A DNA stretch of 64,000 bases from NCBI RefSeq assembly GCF_000424985.1, contig NZ_AUKX01000004.1, positions 62,001 through 126,000 on the forward strand. Direction: 5' to 3'. Within the stretch, counting starts at the first letter, position 1. Every line of letters starts with the position of its first letter. Source of the stretch: Arenibacter latericius DSM 15913 (lineage in GTDB: Bacteria > Bacteroidota > Bacteroidia > Flavobacteriales > Flavobacteriaceae). The notes beneath the pieces were generated by a model. The model was given only the letters and a program-made list of their open reading frames with translations, was not told where the DNA came from and searched no databases. Below, piece by piece: positions 26,800 to 35,079 of this stretch. The position numbers and the translations under genes are program-made.

Positions 26800-27903
26800 A
26801 TGTCTAGCATGACTATAAAACCCGCAGAAGAAAGGCTAAAGGAGCGGATTAAAGAGCTTACTTGTATGTATGAGGTTACTTCTATCATAGTAAACTGCGA
26901 TTATGATCAAATGGAGAATGCCTTAAAGGGGATAATGCGGTGTTTGCAAAAAGCTTGGAAACATAATAAAGATGCTCACGTTGAATTGATTACCGATCAA
27001 TACTCATTTAAAACTAATGGTTTTCCCGATCAGGCTGTTTCCCTTAAAGCTAACATAGAGGTATTTAATAAAAAGACAGGTTCCATACAAGTGGTGTATC
27101 CGTCGCCAGAGTATGCAACAACCGATTTCTTACCGGAAGAGAAAAAGCTGTTAAAAAATATTTGCTTAGAAGTGGGTAACCTCTTGGAACGAAAACAGAT
27201 AAAAGATAATGAGGAGCTCATAAAGCGGAAAATGGAGCATGCAGACCGACTTAGTATTCTGGGTGAGATTACTGCGGGAATGGCGCATGAGTTAAATACA
27301 CCCCTTGCTAATATTCTAGGTTTTTCGGAATTGCTTAAAACTAGGATAAAAAACGACCAACAGGCCACTAGAGATTTGGAAAAGATTATCAATAGCGCCA
27401 TATTCTCTAGAGAAGTTGTAAAGAAGCTGATGTTCTTTGCCTGTGAAATGCCTCAGCAAATGGAAGTGGCAGATATTGTACCAATAATATCTGATGCGTT
27501 TAACCTAATGCAACCTAGTTTAAAGGGGAAGAAAATTGAAGGAAAACTTACTTTTAGTAAGGAGGCTATTCTTCTCAAAGTAGATGCTATTCAATTAACG
27601 CAGGTAATCTTTAACTTAATGCTTAACGCCATCTACTTTGCTCCATTAAAAAGTACTATTAGTATTAAGATAACGGACAAGGAAAAGAGTGTAGAAATTA
27701 AGGTAAAAGACCAAGGTCCGGGAATAGATTCTAAAATTAGTAATAAGATTTTTCAACCTTTCTTTAGTACCAAACCAACTGGGGAGGGAGCAGGACTTGG
27801 TCTTAGTGTTGTGCATGGAATCATTAAAAGCCATAAAGGGTTCATAAAGTATCTTCCCAACAAACCCAAAGGGGCTATATTTGTTATCCAATTTCCAAAA
27901 TAA
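26800..27903 (+). CDS. Soluble sensor histidine kinase
   Basis: A 367-residue kinase with no membrane segment. Residues 1-130 form a GAF-like input region preceded by a coiled coil (RLKERIKELTCMYEVTSIIV). The HisKA domain has the H-box HADRLSILGEITAGMAHELN with the phospho-His at about 163; the ATPase domain has the N-box VIFNLMLNAIYFAP, G1 KDQGPGIDSK, and G2 PTGEGAGLGLSVVHG. All catalytic boxes are present. It follows the E1 gene by 14 bp and ends 7 bp before the response regulator start at 27911, so all three should be one transcript. The input is therefore likely an intracellular metabolite, not an external signal. Confidence 0.92.
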   Translation: MSSMTIKPAEERLKERIKELTCMYEVTSIIVNCDYDQMENALKGIMRCLQKAWKHNKDAHVELITDQYSFKTNGFPDQAVSLKANIEVFNKKTGSIQVVYPSPEYATTDFLPEEKKLLKNICLEVGNLLERKQIKDNEELIKRKMEHADRLSILGEITAGMAHELNTPLANILGFSELLKTRIKNDQQATRDLEKIINSAIFSREVVKKLMFFACEMPQQMEVADIVPIISDAFNLMQPSLKGKKIEGKLTFSKEAILLKVDAIQLTQVIFNLMLNAIYFAPLKSTISIKITDKEKSVEIKVKDQGPGIDSKISNKIFQPFFSTKPTGEGAGLGLSVVHGIIKSHKGFIKYLPNKPKGAIFVIQFPK

Positions 27904-27910
27904 AAAGTTG

Positions 27911-29245
27911 ATGGGCCTTAAAAATGAAAATGTACTGATTGTTGATGATGATATAAATATCTTAGAGCTTATACATAGACATCTACAATCATTTAACTAC
28001 CATGCTTACAAGGCTGTTTCTGTAAAGGAAGCGTTAGCTATTTTAAAGGATTCCAATATAGATTTGTTAATAACAGATCTAAGAATGCCTAATGTAGATG
28101 GAATGCAACTAATAAACTACGTATCCGAACATTACCCAAAATTACCCAAATTAGTAGTCACCGGATATCCATCTGTAGACGATGCTCTTAACGTATTAAA
28201 ATCTGGAGCTATAGACTATTTAGTGAAGCCATTTACTAAAGAAGAGTTAAGACAGGCAATAGTGAAATCCTTTGCTGCAAATAAACAACATTCAGAAGAG
28301 AATATTGCTCAGACCAAAGTAAATAAGGAAGGTAATCAACAATATGGGGAGCTTATTGGGCGATCTAAGGCTATAAAAAAGGTAACAGCTATAATAGATA
28401 GAGTGAAAGACAATAAGGCAACTGTTCTTATTAATGGGGAAAGTGGAACAGGGAAAGAGTTGGTGGCACGTTCTGTACATTATATGGGGAAGTTTTCTAG
28501 AGCACCTTTTATCGCAGTAAATTGTGGGGCCATTCCAGAAAGCCTATTGGAGGCTGAACTGTTTGGCTATGCTAAGGGGGCATTTACTGGTGCGCAAGAG
28601 CAAAGGAGTGGTTTATTTCAAGCTGCAAATAAAGGAACCCTTTTTTTAGATGAAGTGGGGAACGCCTCTCCAGCTGTACAAGCTAAATTGTTAAGAGCGC
28701 TCCAAGAAAAAGAAGTGATAAAGGTGGGGTCACAAAAATCAGAAAAGATAGATCTTAGAGTCATTGCCGCTACTAATAGTGATCTTCTTACTATGGTGCA
28801 AAAGGGGTTGTTTAGAGAGGATTTATATTATAGGTTAACAGTAGTGGAGATAAATGTTCCACCGCTCCGCGACCGCAAGGAGGATATTATTCCCTTAGTA
28901 GATAAATTTCTTACTAAATACGGTTTAGAGTATAAGGATCGAGTCGTTAAGATAACTTCTGATGCATTAGAAGTCCTTATGCGATATAATTGGCCTGGTA
29001 ATATTAGGGAATTAGAAAACGCTATTCAACGTTCGGTAATCATGTGCGAAAAGCAAATAGGATTAGAGGACTTGCCGGATAACCTGAAGGTTAAGATTAG
29101 TTTTTCAGATGATGAGCTAATGCCATTACGAGAAATGGAGAGGCGATATATATTGAAAGTTTTGGAGGCAACAGGAAACAATAAAACCAGAGCAGCATAT
29201 ATTTTAAAGATAGATAGAAAAACATTACGGCAGAAAATTCAATAA
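27911..29245 (+). CDS. Sigma-54-dependent response regulator (NtrC family)
   Basis: Start taken at the ATG at 27911 (MGLKNENVLIVDDD); an earlier in-frame ATG at 27881 lies inside the kinase gene. About 444 residues: receiver (1-120) with phospho-Asp near 56 in LLITDLRMPNVDG and Lys in LVKPFT; AAA+ domain with Walker A GESGTGKE (176-183), the sigma-54 contact loop GAFTGA (223-228) and Walker B GTLFLDEVGN; and a Fis-type helix-turn-helix at the C-terminus (NNKTRAAYILKIDRKTLRQK). The intact GAFTGA means it can open sigma-54 promoters. A GG-N10-GC site and an inverted repeat lie just downstream in front of the glutamate/leucine dehydrogenase gene. Confidence 0.95.
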   Translation: MGLKNENVLIVDDDINILELIHRHLQSFNYHAYKAVSVKEALAILKDSNIDLLITDLRMPNVDGMQLINYVSEHYPKLPKLVVTGYPSVDDALNVLKSGAIDYLVKPFTKEELRQAIVKSFAANKQHSEENIAQTKVNKEGNQQYGELIGRSKAIKKVTAIIDRVKDNKATVLINGESGTGKELVARSVHYMGKFSRAPFIAVNCGAIPESLLEAELFGYAKGAFTGAQEQRSGLFQAANKGTLFLDEVGNASPAVQAKLLRALQEKEVIKVGSQKSEKIDLRVIAATNSDLLTMVQKGLFREDLYYRLTVVEINVPPLRDRKEDIIPLVDKFLTKYGLEYKDRVVKITSDALEVLMRYNWPGNIRELENAIQRSVIMCEKQIGLEDLPDNLKVKISFSDDELMPLREMERRYILKVLEATGNNKTRAAYILKIDRKTLRQKIQ

Positions 29246-29349
29246 TTACCAACTTTAAATATGGGGAGTTTTTACCCAGTGATGATGTTTTCCTCATTTG
29301 AGGTGTTGTAAAATATCAATTCTAAATAATCTTAAGAAACTATAAATCA

Positions 29350-29372
29350 ATACGTTAAAATAATTAACGTAT
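29350..29372. promoter_or_regulatory. Inverted repeat, candidate activator site
   Basis: ATACGTTAA (29350-29358), AATAA spacer, TTAACGTAT (29364-29372): a perfect 9-bp inverted repeat located 14 bp before the sigma-54-like promoter. Its closeness to the promoter is short for a classic enhancer, which usually lies 80 bp or more upstream, so an alternative regulator is possible. Confidence 0.45.
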
Positions 29373-29386
29373 GTTTGTTTTATAAA

Positions 29387-29402
29387 TGGCATTAAAATTG
29401 CC
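29387..29402 (+). promoter_or_regulatory. Sigma-54-type promoter candidate
   Basis: TGGCATTAAAATTGCC contains GG and GC separated by exactly 10 bases, with TGGCA and TTGC elements matching the consensus TGGCAC-N5-TTGC at all but one central position. It lies about 210 bp before the amino-acid dehydrogenase gene and directly after a gene for a sigma-54 activator. Confidence 0.55.
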
Positions 29403-29614
29403 TATTCTATATAATTGTGAATAAATGGAAATATGGGAATAGGTAAGGGCTTGTTTTTTTAAAGTTAAGGTCTTCCAAAATTAAGTGTTAGCTTAAAAAT
29501 AACCATATTAGGAATTGCAATAGATTTGAATTTTTCTATTTAGAAATTTAGATATCTTGCCAATTAACCCCCGCTTCATTTTATAAAAGAAGTAAGAACA
29601 TTTTAATAATATTT

Positions 29615-30898
29615 ATGATAACTAAAGTAAAGGAACAGCCTATGCACGGAATGTTGGAAAATGTAATGCGTCAATTTAACCATGCAGCGGATATTATTAA
29701 TTTAAATAGTAATATAAGAAAGATTCTTAGCGTTACCAATAATGAGCTGATAATTCATTTTCCAGTGAAAATGGACAACGGTGAAATTGAGGTTTTTACA
29801 GGGTATAGGGTTCAACATAACAATGCATTGGGGCCGTATAAAGGCGGACTTAGATATCATCCGACTGTGGATATAGAAACTGCTAAGGCACTTGCTATGT
29901 GGATGACATGGAAAACAGCTTTGGTTGGACTTCCTTATGGGGGTGCTAAAGGAGGACTACAGATAGATCCTTCAAAATATTCAATCTCAGAATTAGAAAG
30001 AATAACAAGAAGGTTTACTTATGCTTTAGGAGATAATATAGGTCCAGAACATGATATTCCTGCTCCCGATGTAAATACCAATGCACAGACTATGGCATGG
30101 ATACTAGATACTTACATGACGACTAAATCGCCAGCGGAAAGATCTAAGTATAAACATGTAGTGACTGGAAAACCATTGGGATCTGGAGGATCGGAAGGAA
30201 GAGATAGAGCTACTGGTTATGGTGTGTTCTTGAATATTAAGTATTGGGCCGAAAGAAAAAACATTCCTCTTAAAGATAAAAGGTTTATTGTTCAAGGTTT
30301 TGGGAATGTTGGATATTGGGCAGCTCATTTCTTAGAAAAGGAAGGTGCCAAATTGGTAGGGGTACAGGATGCTTATGGTAGTATCGCTAATGAGAATGGC
30401 ATATGTGTAGAGAATCTGTTTAATTATATGCAGCAAAACAATAATAGTATCTTAAATTATCAGGAAGCTGCATCATTAGATAAAGATGACTTTTTTCAAT
30501 TGGACTGCGATATTTGTATTCCAGCCGCTTTAGGAAATCAGATAACTGCAGAAAATGCAGGAAAAATTAAAGCTTTCCTTATAGCAGAAGGTGCTAATGG
30601 ACCAACAGATGTAGAAGGTGAAGAAATTCTACTAAGCAGAGGTATTGATGTAATACCAGATATATTGTGTAATTCTGGTGGAGTACTGGCCAGTTACTAT
30701 GAGTGGTTGCAAAATAGAAATGGGGAGTATTGGCAGATGGACGAGGTAATGGCCAAGTTAGATAAGAAGATGAAGGAGGTTTTTGATAAGGTTTATGACA
30801 AGGCTCAAGAAAGAGAAGGCGATATGCGAACCGCAGCTTTTATGATTGCAATTGAAAGAATAGAAAAAGCTTATCTACAAAGGGGAGTATTCCCATAA
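29615..30898 (+). CDS. Glu/Leu/Phe/Val-family amino-acid dehydrogenase (glutamate dehydrogenase type)
   Basis: NAD(P)-dependent oxidative deamination of an amino acid to its 2-oxoacid. The 427-residue length fits hexameric glutamate dehydrogenases (about 420-450). The active-site region is GPYKGGLRYHPTVDIETAKA (about 73-92) and GLPYGGAKGGLQIDP with the catalytic Lys; GPEHDIPAPDVNT is the next conserved strand; the NAD domain opens FIVQGFGNVGYWAAHFL (about 227-243), and CNSGGVLASYYEWLQN lies near the C-terminus. The YYEWLQN ending is typical of glutamate dehydrogenases. The gene follows the E1/kinase/activator operon and has a sigma-54-like promoter, so nitrogen or branched-chain amino-acid control is plausible. 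Confidence 0.92.
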   Translation: MITKVKEQPMHGMLENVMRQFNHAADIINLNSNIRKILSVTNNELIIHFPVKMDNGEIEVFTGYRVQHNNALGPYKGGLRYHPTVDIETAKALAMWMTWKTALVGLPYGGAKGGLQIDPSKYSISELERITRRFTYALGDNIGPEHDIPAPDVNTNAQTMAWILDTYMTTKSPAERSKYKHVVTGKPLGSGGSEGRDRATGYGVFLNIKYWAERKNIPLKDKRFIVQGFGNVGYWAAHFLEKEGAKLVGVQDAYGSIANENGICVENLFNYMQQNNNSILNYQEAASLDKDDFFQLDCDICIPAALGNQITAENAGKIKAFLIAEGANGPTDVEGEEILLSRGIDVIPDILCNSGGVLASYYEWLQNRNGEYWQMDEVMAKLDKKMKEVFDKVYDKAQEREGDMRTAAFMIAIERIEKAYLQRGVFP

Positions 30899-30919
30899 AT
30901 AATAATTTTTTTAAAAGAC

Positions 30920-30945
30920 TATCCCTGTGGAACGCTACAGGGATA
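30920..30945 (+). terminator. Possible terminator after the dehydrogenase gene
   Basis: TATCCCTGT (30920-30928) pairs with ACAGGGATA (30937-30945), a 9-bp stem with an 8-base loop, 22 bp after the stop. The T tail is weak, so termination may be partial. Confidence 0.5.
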
Positions 30946-30957
30946 TACTTAGTTAGA

Positions 30958-31084
30958 TTGTGTGTGGTACGGGTTTCGGCGGATATTTTGTAGCCTCTTG
31001 GCTATCTACCGTCTAAAACTGTCGGAATATATTATTTCTATCCGTGACCGCTGGTTATTGGGAAAAATTGTAATTCCGACATTA
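30958..31084 (+). ncRNA. Candidate structured RNA of unknown class
   Basis: A stretch more GC-rich than its surroundings that codes for nothing. TAGCC-TCTT-GGCTA (30991-31004) is a perfect small hairpin. TGTCGGAAT (31020-31028) and ATTCCGACA (31073-31081) are a perfect 9-bp long-range pair, and the enclosed segment can fold further (ACC-gct-GGT). It could be a small RNA such as a 6S-like RNA or a leader element of the gene at 31180. I could not match it to a known family; no T-run terminator is evident directly after it. Confidence 0.3.
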
Positions 31085-31179
31085 TCCATTAGTAAATAAA
31101 TTTTCTCGTAGAGAAGTAAATTAGGGAGCTCCGAGGCTATGCTGTCGGGGAATTGTTTAGCTAAAAAAATGTAAGTATC

Positions 31180-31599
31180 ATGAAGTACGGAAATCTAGTT
31201 TTAGAAAAAAAGGAGTTTGTTTTATTGAAGCGTTTGTTAAATGTATCAGGATTTTATACTGATAACACGTACAAAACTTCAATACAAAAATTAACCGAAG
31301 AATTAAAATCGGCTATTGTTTACAACGAAGAAGAAATGCCAGAGGATGTAATTCGTTTAAATTCTTTAATTACCATTGAAGGTAAGAATGGATTTACTAA
31401 TAAGTTCCAATTGGTAATTCCTTCCGAAGGGGATTTTAAGAAGAGTAAAATTTCTGTCCTTACCCCTATGGGAGCTGCAGTTATGGGATATGCAAAGGGA
31501 GATGACATTGTATGGGAATTTAGGAATGGGATGCAGACACTAAAGGTTGCAGAGGTAAAACAACAGCCTAACGAAATTAATTCAGATATCCTGCTATAA
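31180..31599 (+). CDS. GreA/GreB C-terminal-domain protein (Rnk-like)
   Basis: A 139-residue protein in which residues about 70-130 match the C-terminal domain of transcript-cleavage factors: KNGFTNKFQLVIPSEGDFKK, then SVLTPMGAAVMGYAKGDDIV, the usual PLG-A-x-x-G-x-x-x-G-D pattern. The N-terminal half (1-65) is helical, ELKSAIVYNEEEMPEDV, and resembles Rnk more than the GreA coiled coil; the acidic tip residues are less clear. Rnk binds RNA polymerase in the secondary channel in E. coli and affects nucleoside diphosphate kinase. Role here is inferred. It has a solitary position, preceded by the possible structured RNA. Confidence 0.82.
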   Translation: MKYGNLVLEKKEFVLLKRLLNVSGFYTDNTYKTSIQKLTEELKSAIVYNEEEMPEDVIRLNSLITIEGKNGFTNKFQLVIPSEGDFKKSKISVLTPMGAAVMGYAKGDDIVWEFRNGMQTLKVAEVKQQPNEINSDILL

Positions 31600-31972
31600 T
31601 TGAGGCTGTAGTACTAATACTTTACCCTAATACTGAAGAACTAAACATTGGCACTACTGCCAATTATTTGTAGACTTACAGATAATAGATATAACTTAAG
31701 GGGAAGCCATGGCTTCCCCTTATTTTTTGATAACCGTTTTATAAAAAATTGAGTATAAAATGGAGTGCTTTTTGCTCTTCTAGCGTTAATAATAATTGTA
31801 ATGCAGCATGTCACTTTATCCCTTAAATACTAATTTTACAAAGTTAATTTTATAATAGATTCTAACTGAATAGGTTAATATTTATTCCGTGTAAAATTAA
31901 AATTTTAGGCATGCTTTTTGTCTAATTACCGATTATGTATAACGCATTAAAAAAATTAAAACACTAAAAACT
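31600..31972 (+). other. 373-bp spacer holding two hairpins
   Basis: It contains ATTGGCA-ctac-TGCCAAT at 31647-31664 and a strong terminator at 31697-31722. The remaining 250 bp before the lipocalin gene are AT-rich and show no ORF or RNA I can support. Confidence 0.55.
31697..31722 (+). terminator. Strong terminator after the Rnk-like gene
   Basis: A perfect 26-bp palindrome (half-site TAAGGGGAAGCCA) followed by ttatttttt. The stem would be about 11 bp with a short loop. It lies about 98 bp after the stop at 31599. Confidence 0.85.
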
Positions 31973-32461
31973 ATGCATGTGAAAAAATCATTGTTTGTAT
32001 TATTATTGGCCGTGGGAATGTTGTCTTCCTGTTCGATATCTAAATCCGCTATGAAGGATAGAAAAACTATTGATGGGTATTGGATTTTGAACAGTGTATC
32101 TTACACTGGAGCCCAAGGCACGTTTAAATCACAATTATTCAATGATGCTTCTTCAGATTGTTTTGAGGGAAGTAGTTGGTATTTTAGAAACAATAATAGT
32201 ACAGGAAGCTATGTGTTGTCTAATAGTCCTAATTGTGGTCCAGAAGAGCGTTTTATCCGATGGTCTATTTTAGAGCGAGATGGTTTTAACTCGCAAATCC
32301 AGTTTAAATTTGTTGATGATAAATACAAAGATATTTCTGGTGGACAAGGGTATAGGTTAGACATTGCTTCTTTAAGTGAGACCCATATGAGATTGGAGTC
32401 CAAAGTTTCTGTAGAAGGTACTCCAGTAACTGTAGTTTATGAATTTATAAAAAACGATTAA
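31973..32461 (+). CDS. Lipocalin-like lipoprotein
   Basis: A 162-residue outer-envelope lipoprotein. The signal sequence ends in a lipobox, MLSSC, with Cys at about residue 20. After it the sequence TIDGYWILNSVSYTGAQGTF matches the first strand of the Bacteroidota lipocalin-like (DUF4136/lipocalin_4-type) domain, where the W in GYW is the most conserved residue; CFEGSSWYFRNNNSTGSYVL and YEFIKND at the end are further strands. Ligand unknown. It is separated by 4 bp from the downstream OmpA-family lipoprotein gene and almost certainly co-transcribed with it. Confidence 0.85.
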   Translation: MHVKKSLFVLLLAVGMLSSCSISKSAMKDRKTIDGYWILNSVSYTGAQGTFKSQLFNDASSDCFEGSSWYFRNNNSTGSYVLSNSPNCGPEERFIRWSILERDGFNSQIQFKFVDDKYKDISGGQGYRLDIASLSETHMRLESKVSVEGTPVTVVYEFIKND

Positions 32462-32465
32462 TATA

Positions 32466-33158
32466 ATGAGAAAGTTATTTGTAAGTAGTTTATCCATGTT
32501 AATGATAATGGCAACCATTACTAGTTGTACTGCCATTAAGAATACCAATCACAAACAAAGAGGGGCTGCTGGAGGAGCTGCTGGTGGAGCAGTTATTGGT
32601 GGTGTTATTGGTAATAATGTTGGTAAGGGTAATAACACTGCTTTAGGAGCCATTATAGGTGCTGTTGTTGGTGGAGTTGCAGGAGGCTACATTGGCGATA
32701 GAATGGACCGACAAGCAGAACGTATAGAGGAGGAGATTCCAGGTGCAGAAGTAACACGTGTAGGAGAAGGTATCAACGTTACCTTTAATGAAGATGCAGG
32801 TGTGTATTTCGAAACTGATAAATCTGCAGTAATTGGTGCCTCTGCAACCACATTAAATAAAATGGCAGCGGTATTACTAGAATATCCAAAGACTAATATT
32901 TTGGTAGAAGGACATACAGATAGTGTTGGTGCTGCTGAATATAATATGGGGCTGTCTAAAAGACGTGCAGAGTCCGTTACCAATTACTTGATATCTAAAG
33001 GGGTTTCAAGAGATCGGTTAACCACAAAATGGTATGGGCTAACCCAACCTAAAGCGGACAATTCAACCGTAGAAGGAAGAGCTAAAAACCGAAGAGTAGA
33101 GTTGGCTATCATAGCTAATGAGGAACTAAAGGAAGAAGCTCGTAGAAATACTAATTAA
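32466..33158 (+). CDS. OmpA-family lipoprotein with glycine zipper
   Basis: A 230-residue outer-membrane lipoprotein. The signal peptide ends ATITSC (lipobox Cys at about 21). A glycine-zipper region (about 32-79: GAAGGAAGGAVIGGVIGNNV, then GAIIGAVVGGVAGGYIGDRM) could insert in or cross the membrane. The C-terminal OmpA peptidoglycan-binding domain (about 110-222) contains ILVEGHTDSVGAAEYNMGLS, RAESVTNYLISKGVSRDRL and GRAKNRRVEL, all diagnostic. It lies 4 bp after the lipocalin gene and ends in a strong terminator, so the pair forms a closed unit. Confidence 0.93.
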   Translation: MRKLFVSSLSMLMIMATITSCTAIKNTNHKQRGAAGGAAGGAVIGGVIGNNVGKGNNTALGAIIGAVVGGVAGGYIGDRMDRQAERIEEEIPGAEVTRVGEGINVTFNEDAGVYFETDKSAVIGASATTLNKMAAVLLEYPKTNILVEGHTDSVGAAEYNMGLSKRRAESVTNYLISKGVSRDRLTTKWYGLTQPKADNSTVEGRAKNRRVELAIIANEELKEEARRNTN

Positions 33159-33177
33159 TAATAATTAGGTTTATAAT

Positions 33178-33208
33178 AAAGAACCCGACGATTTTCGTCG
33201 GGTTCTTT
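33178..33208 (+). terminator. Terminator after the OmpA gene
   Basis: AAAGAACCCGACGA (33178-33191), TTT loop, TCGTCGGGTTCTTT (33195-33208): a 14-bp perfect stem, then tgtttt. It separates the OmpA unit from the polyketide operon that starts 25 bp later. Confidence 0.9.
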
Positions 33209-33232
33209 TGTTTTATTTAGTATCTTTTTAAA

Positions 33233-34357
33233 ATGTATGATTATGATGTTATTATCATCGGTGGTGGACTTGCAGGATTAACTGCGGCTCTTCATTTGAG
33301 AAAATATCATTATAATATAGCTGTTTTTGAAAGTCTGGAATATCCTCATCATAAGGTCTGTGGAGAATATGTTTCCATGGAAATAATACCCTATTTAGAA
33401 AGTCTAAACGTATCTCTTCCTAAAAACATCTACATAAACGAAATGCTCATGAGTACGGAGAAGGGTACATCCATTAGTGCTCAATTACCTTTAGGCGGAC
33501 TTGGGATTAGTAGATATACTTTGGATTATACTCTTTATAAGAAGGCCATTTTACAAGGAGTTACCATTCTTCAAAAACATATATCCTCTATTAAGTTTGG
33601 AGACCCCACTTTTACAGTTGCAGATACAAGGGGTGGCCACTACACCTCTAAATTTGTTATTGGGGCCTACGGAAAACGAGAGGCATTAGACAAAAACTTA
33701 AATCGCGATTTTATCCAAGGAAAATCGCCCTGGCTTGGAGTAAAAGCCCATTATAAATTAGATTCTTTTCCAGAAAATTTAGTAGCACTTCACAATTTTA
33801 GAGGTGGTTATGGAGGTTTATCAAAAACGGAATCGGGAGCCGTTAATTTCTGTTATTTAGTCTCTTATGATAGTTTTAAAAGTGAGAAAAATATGGAAAG
33901 CTTCCAGCAGAACATACTAGCAAAAAACCCTTATCTAAATAAGTTTATAATGGAGTCCGAAATGCTTTTCTCTAAGCCATTAACCATTGCACAGATTTCA
34001 TTTGGCAAAAAGAGTACTATTGAAAACCATATTTTGATGTGTGGTGATACTGCCGGACTCATACATCCATTTTGTGGGAACGGGATGGCAATGGCAGTGC
34101 ATAGTGCAAAAATGGCAGCGGAATTAATCCACCTCTATTTTACTAAATCAGATTACGATCGTCATCAATTGGAGAAAGAATATAATAGGCAATGGCATAA
34201 AATATTTGGGAAAAGAATATGGGTTGGAAGACAATTGCAAAGGGTTTTACTAAACGAAACTATTTCCCCGAGGGCAATGCAGTTAATTAACTATTCTCCT
34301 TATCTTGTTAGTAAGTTGATTAAGGCAACTCATGGAAAAACAATCGATACGGTATGA
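33233..34357 (+). CDS. FAD-dependent oxidoreductase of the type III PKS operon
   Basis: A 374-residue flavoprotein of the geranylgeranyl-reductase/halogenase-like class. The FAD Rossmann motif is VIIIGGGLAGLTAALHLR (about residues 6-23), followed by the KVCGEYVSMEI segment (about 41-51) typical of this class, and the second flavin motif LMCGDTAGLIHPFCGNGMAM (about 265-284). It could oxidise, reduce or epoxidise a lipid or polyketide intermediate. Halogenase WxWxIP is absent. First gene of the six-gene operon; its stop overlaps the methyltransferase start by 4 bp. Product chemistry is inferred only. Confidence 0.9.
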   Translation: MYDYDVIIIGGGLAGLTAALHLRKYHYNIAVFESLEYPHHKVCGEYVSMEIIPYLESLNVSLPKNIYINEMLMSTEKGTSISAQLPLGGLGISRYTLDYTLYKKAILQGVTILQKHISSIKFGDPTFTVADTRGGHYTSKFVIGAYGKREALDKNLNRDFIQGKSPWLGVKAHYKLDSFPENLVALHNFRGGYGGLSKTESGAVNFCYLVSYDSFKSEKNMESFQQNILAKNPYLNKFIMESEMLFSKPLTIAQISFGKKSTIENHILMCGDTAGLIHPFCGNGMAMAVHSAKMAAELIHLYFTKSDYDRHQLEKEYNRQWHKIFGKRIWVGRQLQRVLLNETISPRAMQLINYSPYLVSKLIKATHGKTIDTV

Positions 34358-35079
34358 ATTTCACCCAGCGTTGCACGGATAAGGAGATGATGGACGACCA
34401 AAATTTGGATGCAGACTCTTTAAAAAATGTTCTCCAAGACATCAATAAGGTCAACAAGATTTTAAACGGGTACTCCATTACACTTAATGCAATTGGAAAA
34501 TTAATTAAGCAGACCCCTAAAAAAAGCTATACAATTCTAGATGTTGGATGTGGGGATGGATATATGTTACGGAAAGTAGCCCATTATTTTAAGTCAATTG
34601 GAATAGCAGTAAATTTAGTGGGTATAGATCTCAATGAAAAGACTTTAAAAATTGCTAGAGCAAATTCTGTAAACTACCCCAATATCAGCTATTTACATAG
34701 GGATGTTTTGTTAATGGATTTAAAGGAAATCCAATGTGATATTATGTTGTGTACCCTTACTATGCATCATTTTAAAAATGATGACATTCCAGAATTCTTA
34801 CGAAAATCTACCTCTTTTGCACAGCTAGGTGTTATTATCAATGATTTACAAAGAAGTAAAAGTGCCTATTACCTTTTTAAAATTTATAGCGCTATTTTTA
34901 TGAAGACAAGGATAGCTAAACACGATGGTTTGTTATCTATTAAAAGTGCCTTTACGAAATCTGAGCTTCAAGAATTCTCCAAATTGTACCCTGAGGCGCA
35001 GCATGAGTTAAGTTGGAAATGGGCCTTCCGGTATCTTTGGATAATAGAATTAAAACAAGAACAACCAATATATGACTAA
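34354..35079 (+). CDS. SAM-dependent methyltransferase of the type III PKS operon
   Basis: A 241-residue class I methyltransferase. Motif I is TILDVGCGDGYMLRKVAHYF (about residues 61-80), then VGIDLNEKTLKIARANS, and CDIMLCTLTMHHFKND as motif IV. It probably O- or C-methylates the product or an intermediate of the adjacent polyketide synthase; the acceptor cannot be read from sequence. It overlaps its upstream neighbour by 4 bp (ATGA type) and the polyketide synthase by 8 bp, so translation is likely coupled through three genes. Confidence 0.9.
   Translation: MNFTQRCTDKEMMDDQNLDADSLKNVLQDINKVNKILNGYSITLNAIGKLIKQTPKKSYTILDVGCGDGYMLRKVAHYFKSIGIAVNLVGIDLNEKTLKIARANSVNYPNISYLHRDVLLMDLKEIQCDIMLCTLTMHHFKNDDIPEFLRKSTSFAQLGVIINDLQRSKSAYYLFKIYSAIFMKTRIAKHDGLLSIKSAFTKSELQEFSKLYPEAQHELSWKWAFRYLWIIELKQEQPIYD

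Larger units (their letters stand above)
29246..29614 (+). other. 369-bp leader region before the amino-acid dehydrogenase gene
   Basis: No ORF fits here. The region holds a small CCTCATTTGAGG hairpin near 29291 that could weakly end the regulator transcript, an inverted repeat at 29350-29372 and a sigma-54-like promoter at 29387-29402. The remaining ~210 bp before the start codon at 29615 would be a long 5' leader with no riboswitch I recognise. Confidence 0.55.

Noticed and set aside
31647-31664. ATTGGCA-ctac-TGCCAAT as a terminator or operator
   Set aside because: No T-run follows and a much stronger terminator lies 33 bp downstream; it is mentioned only as a hairpin in the spacer.
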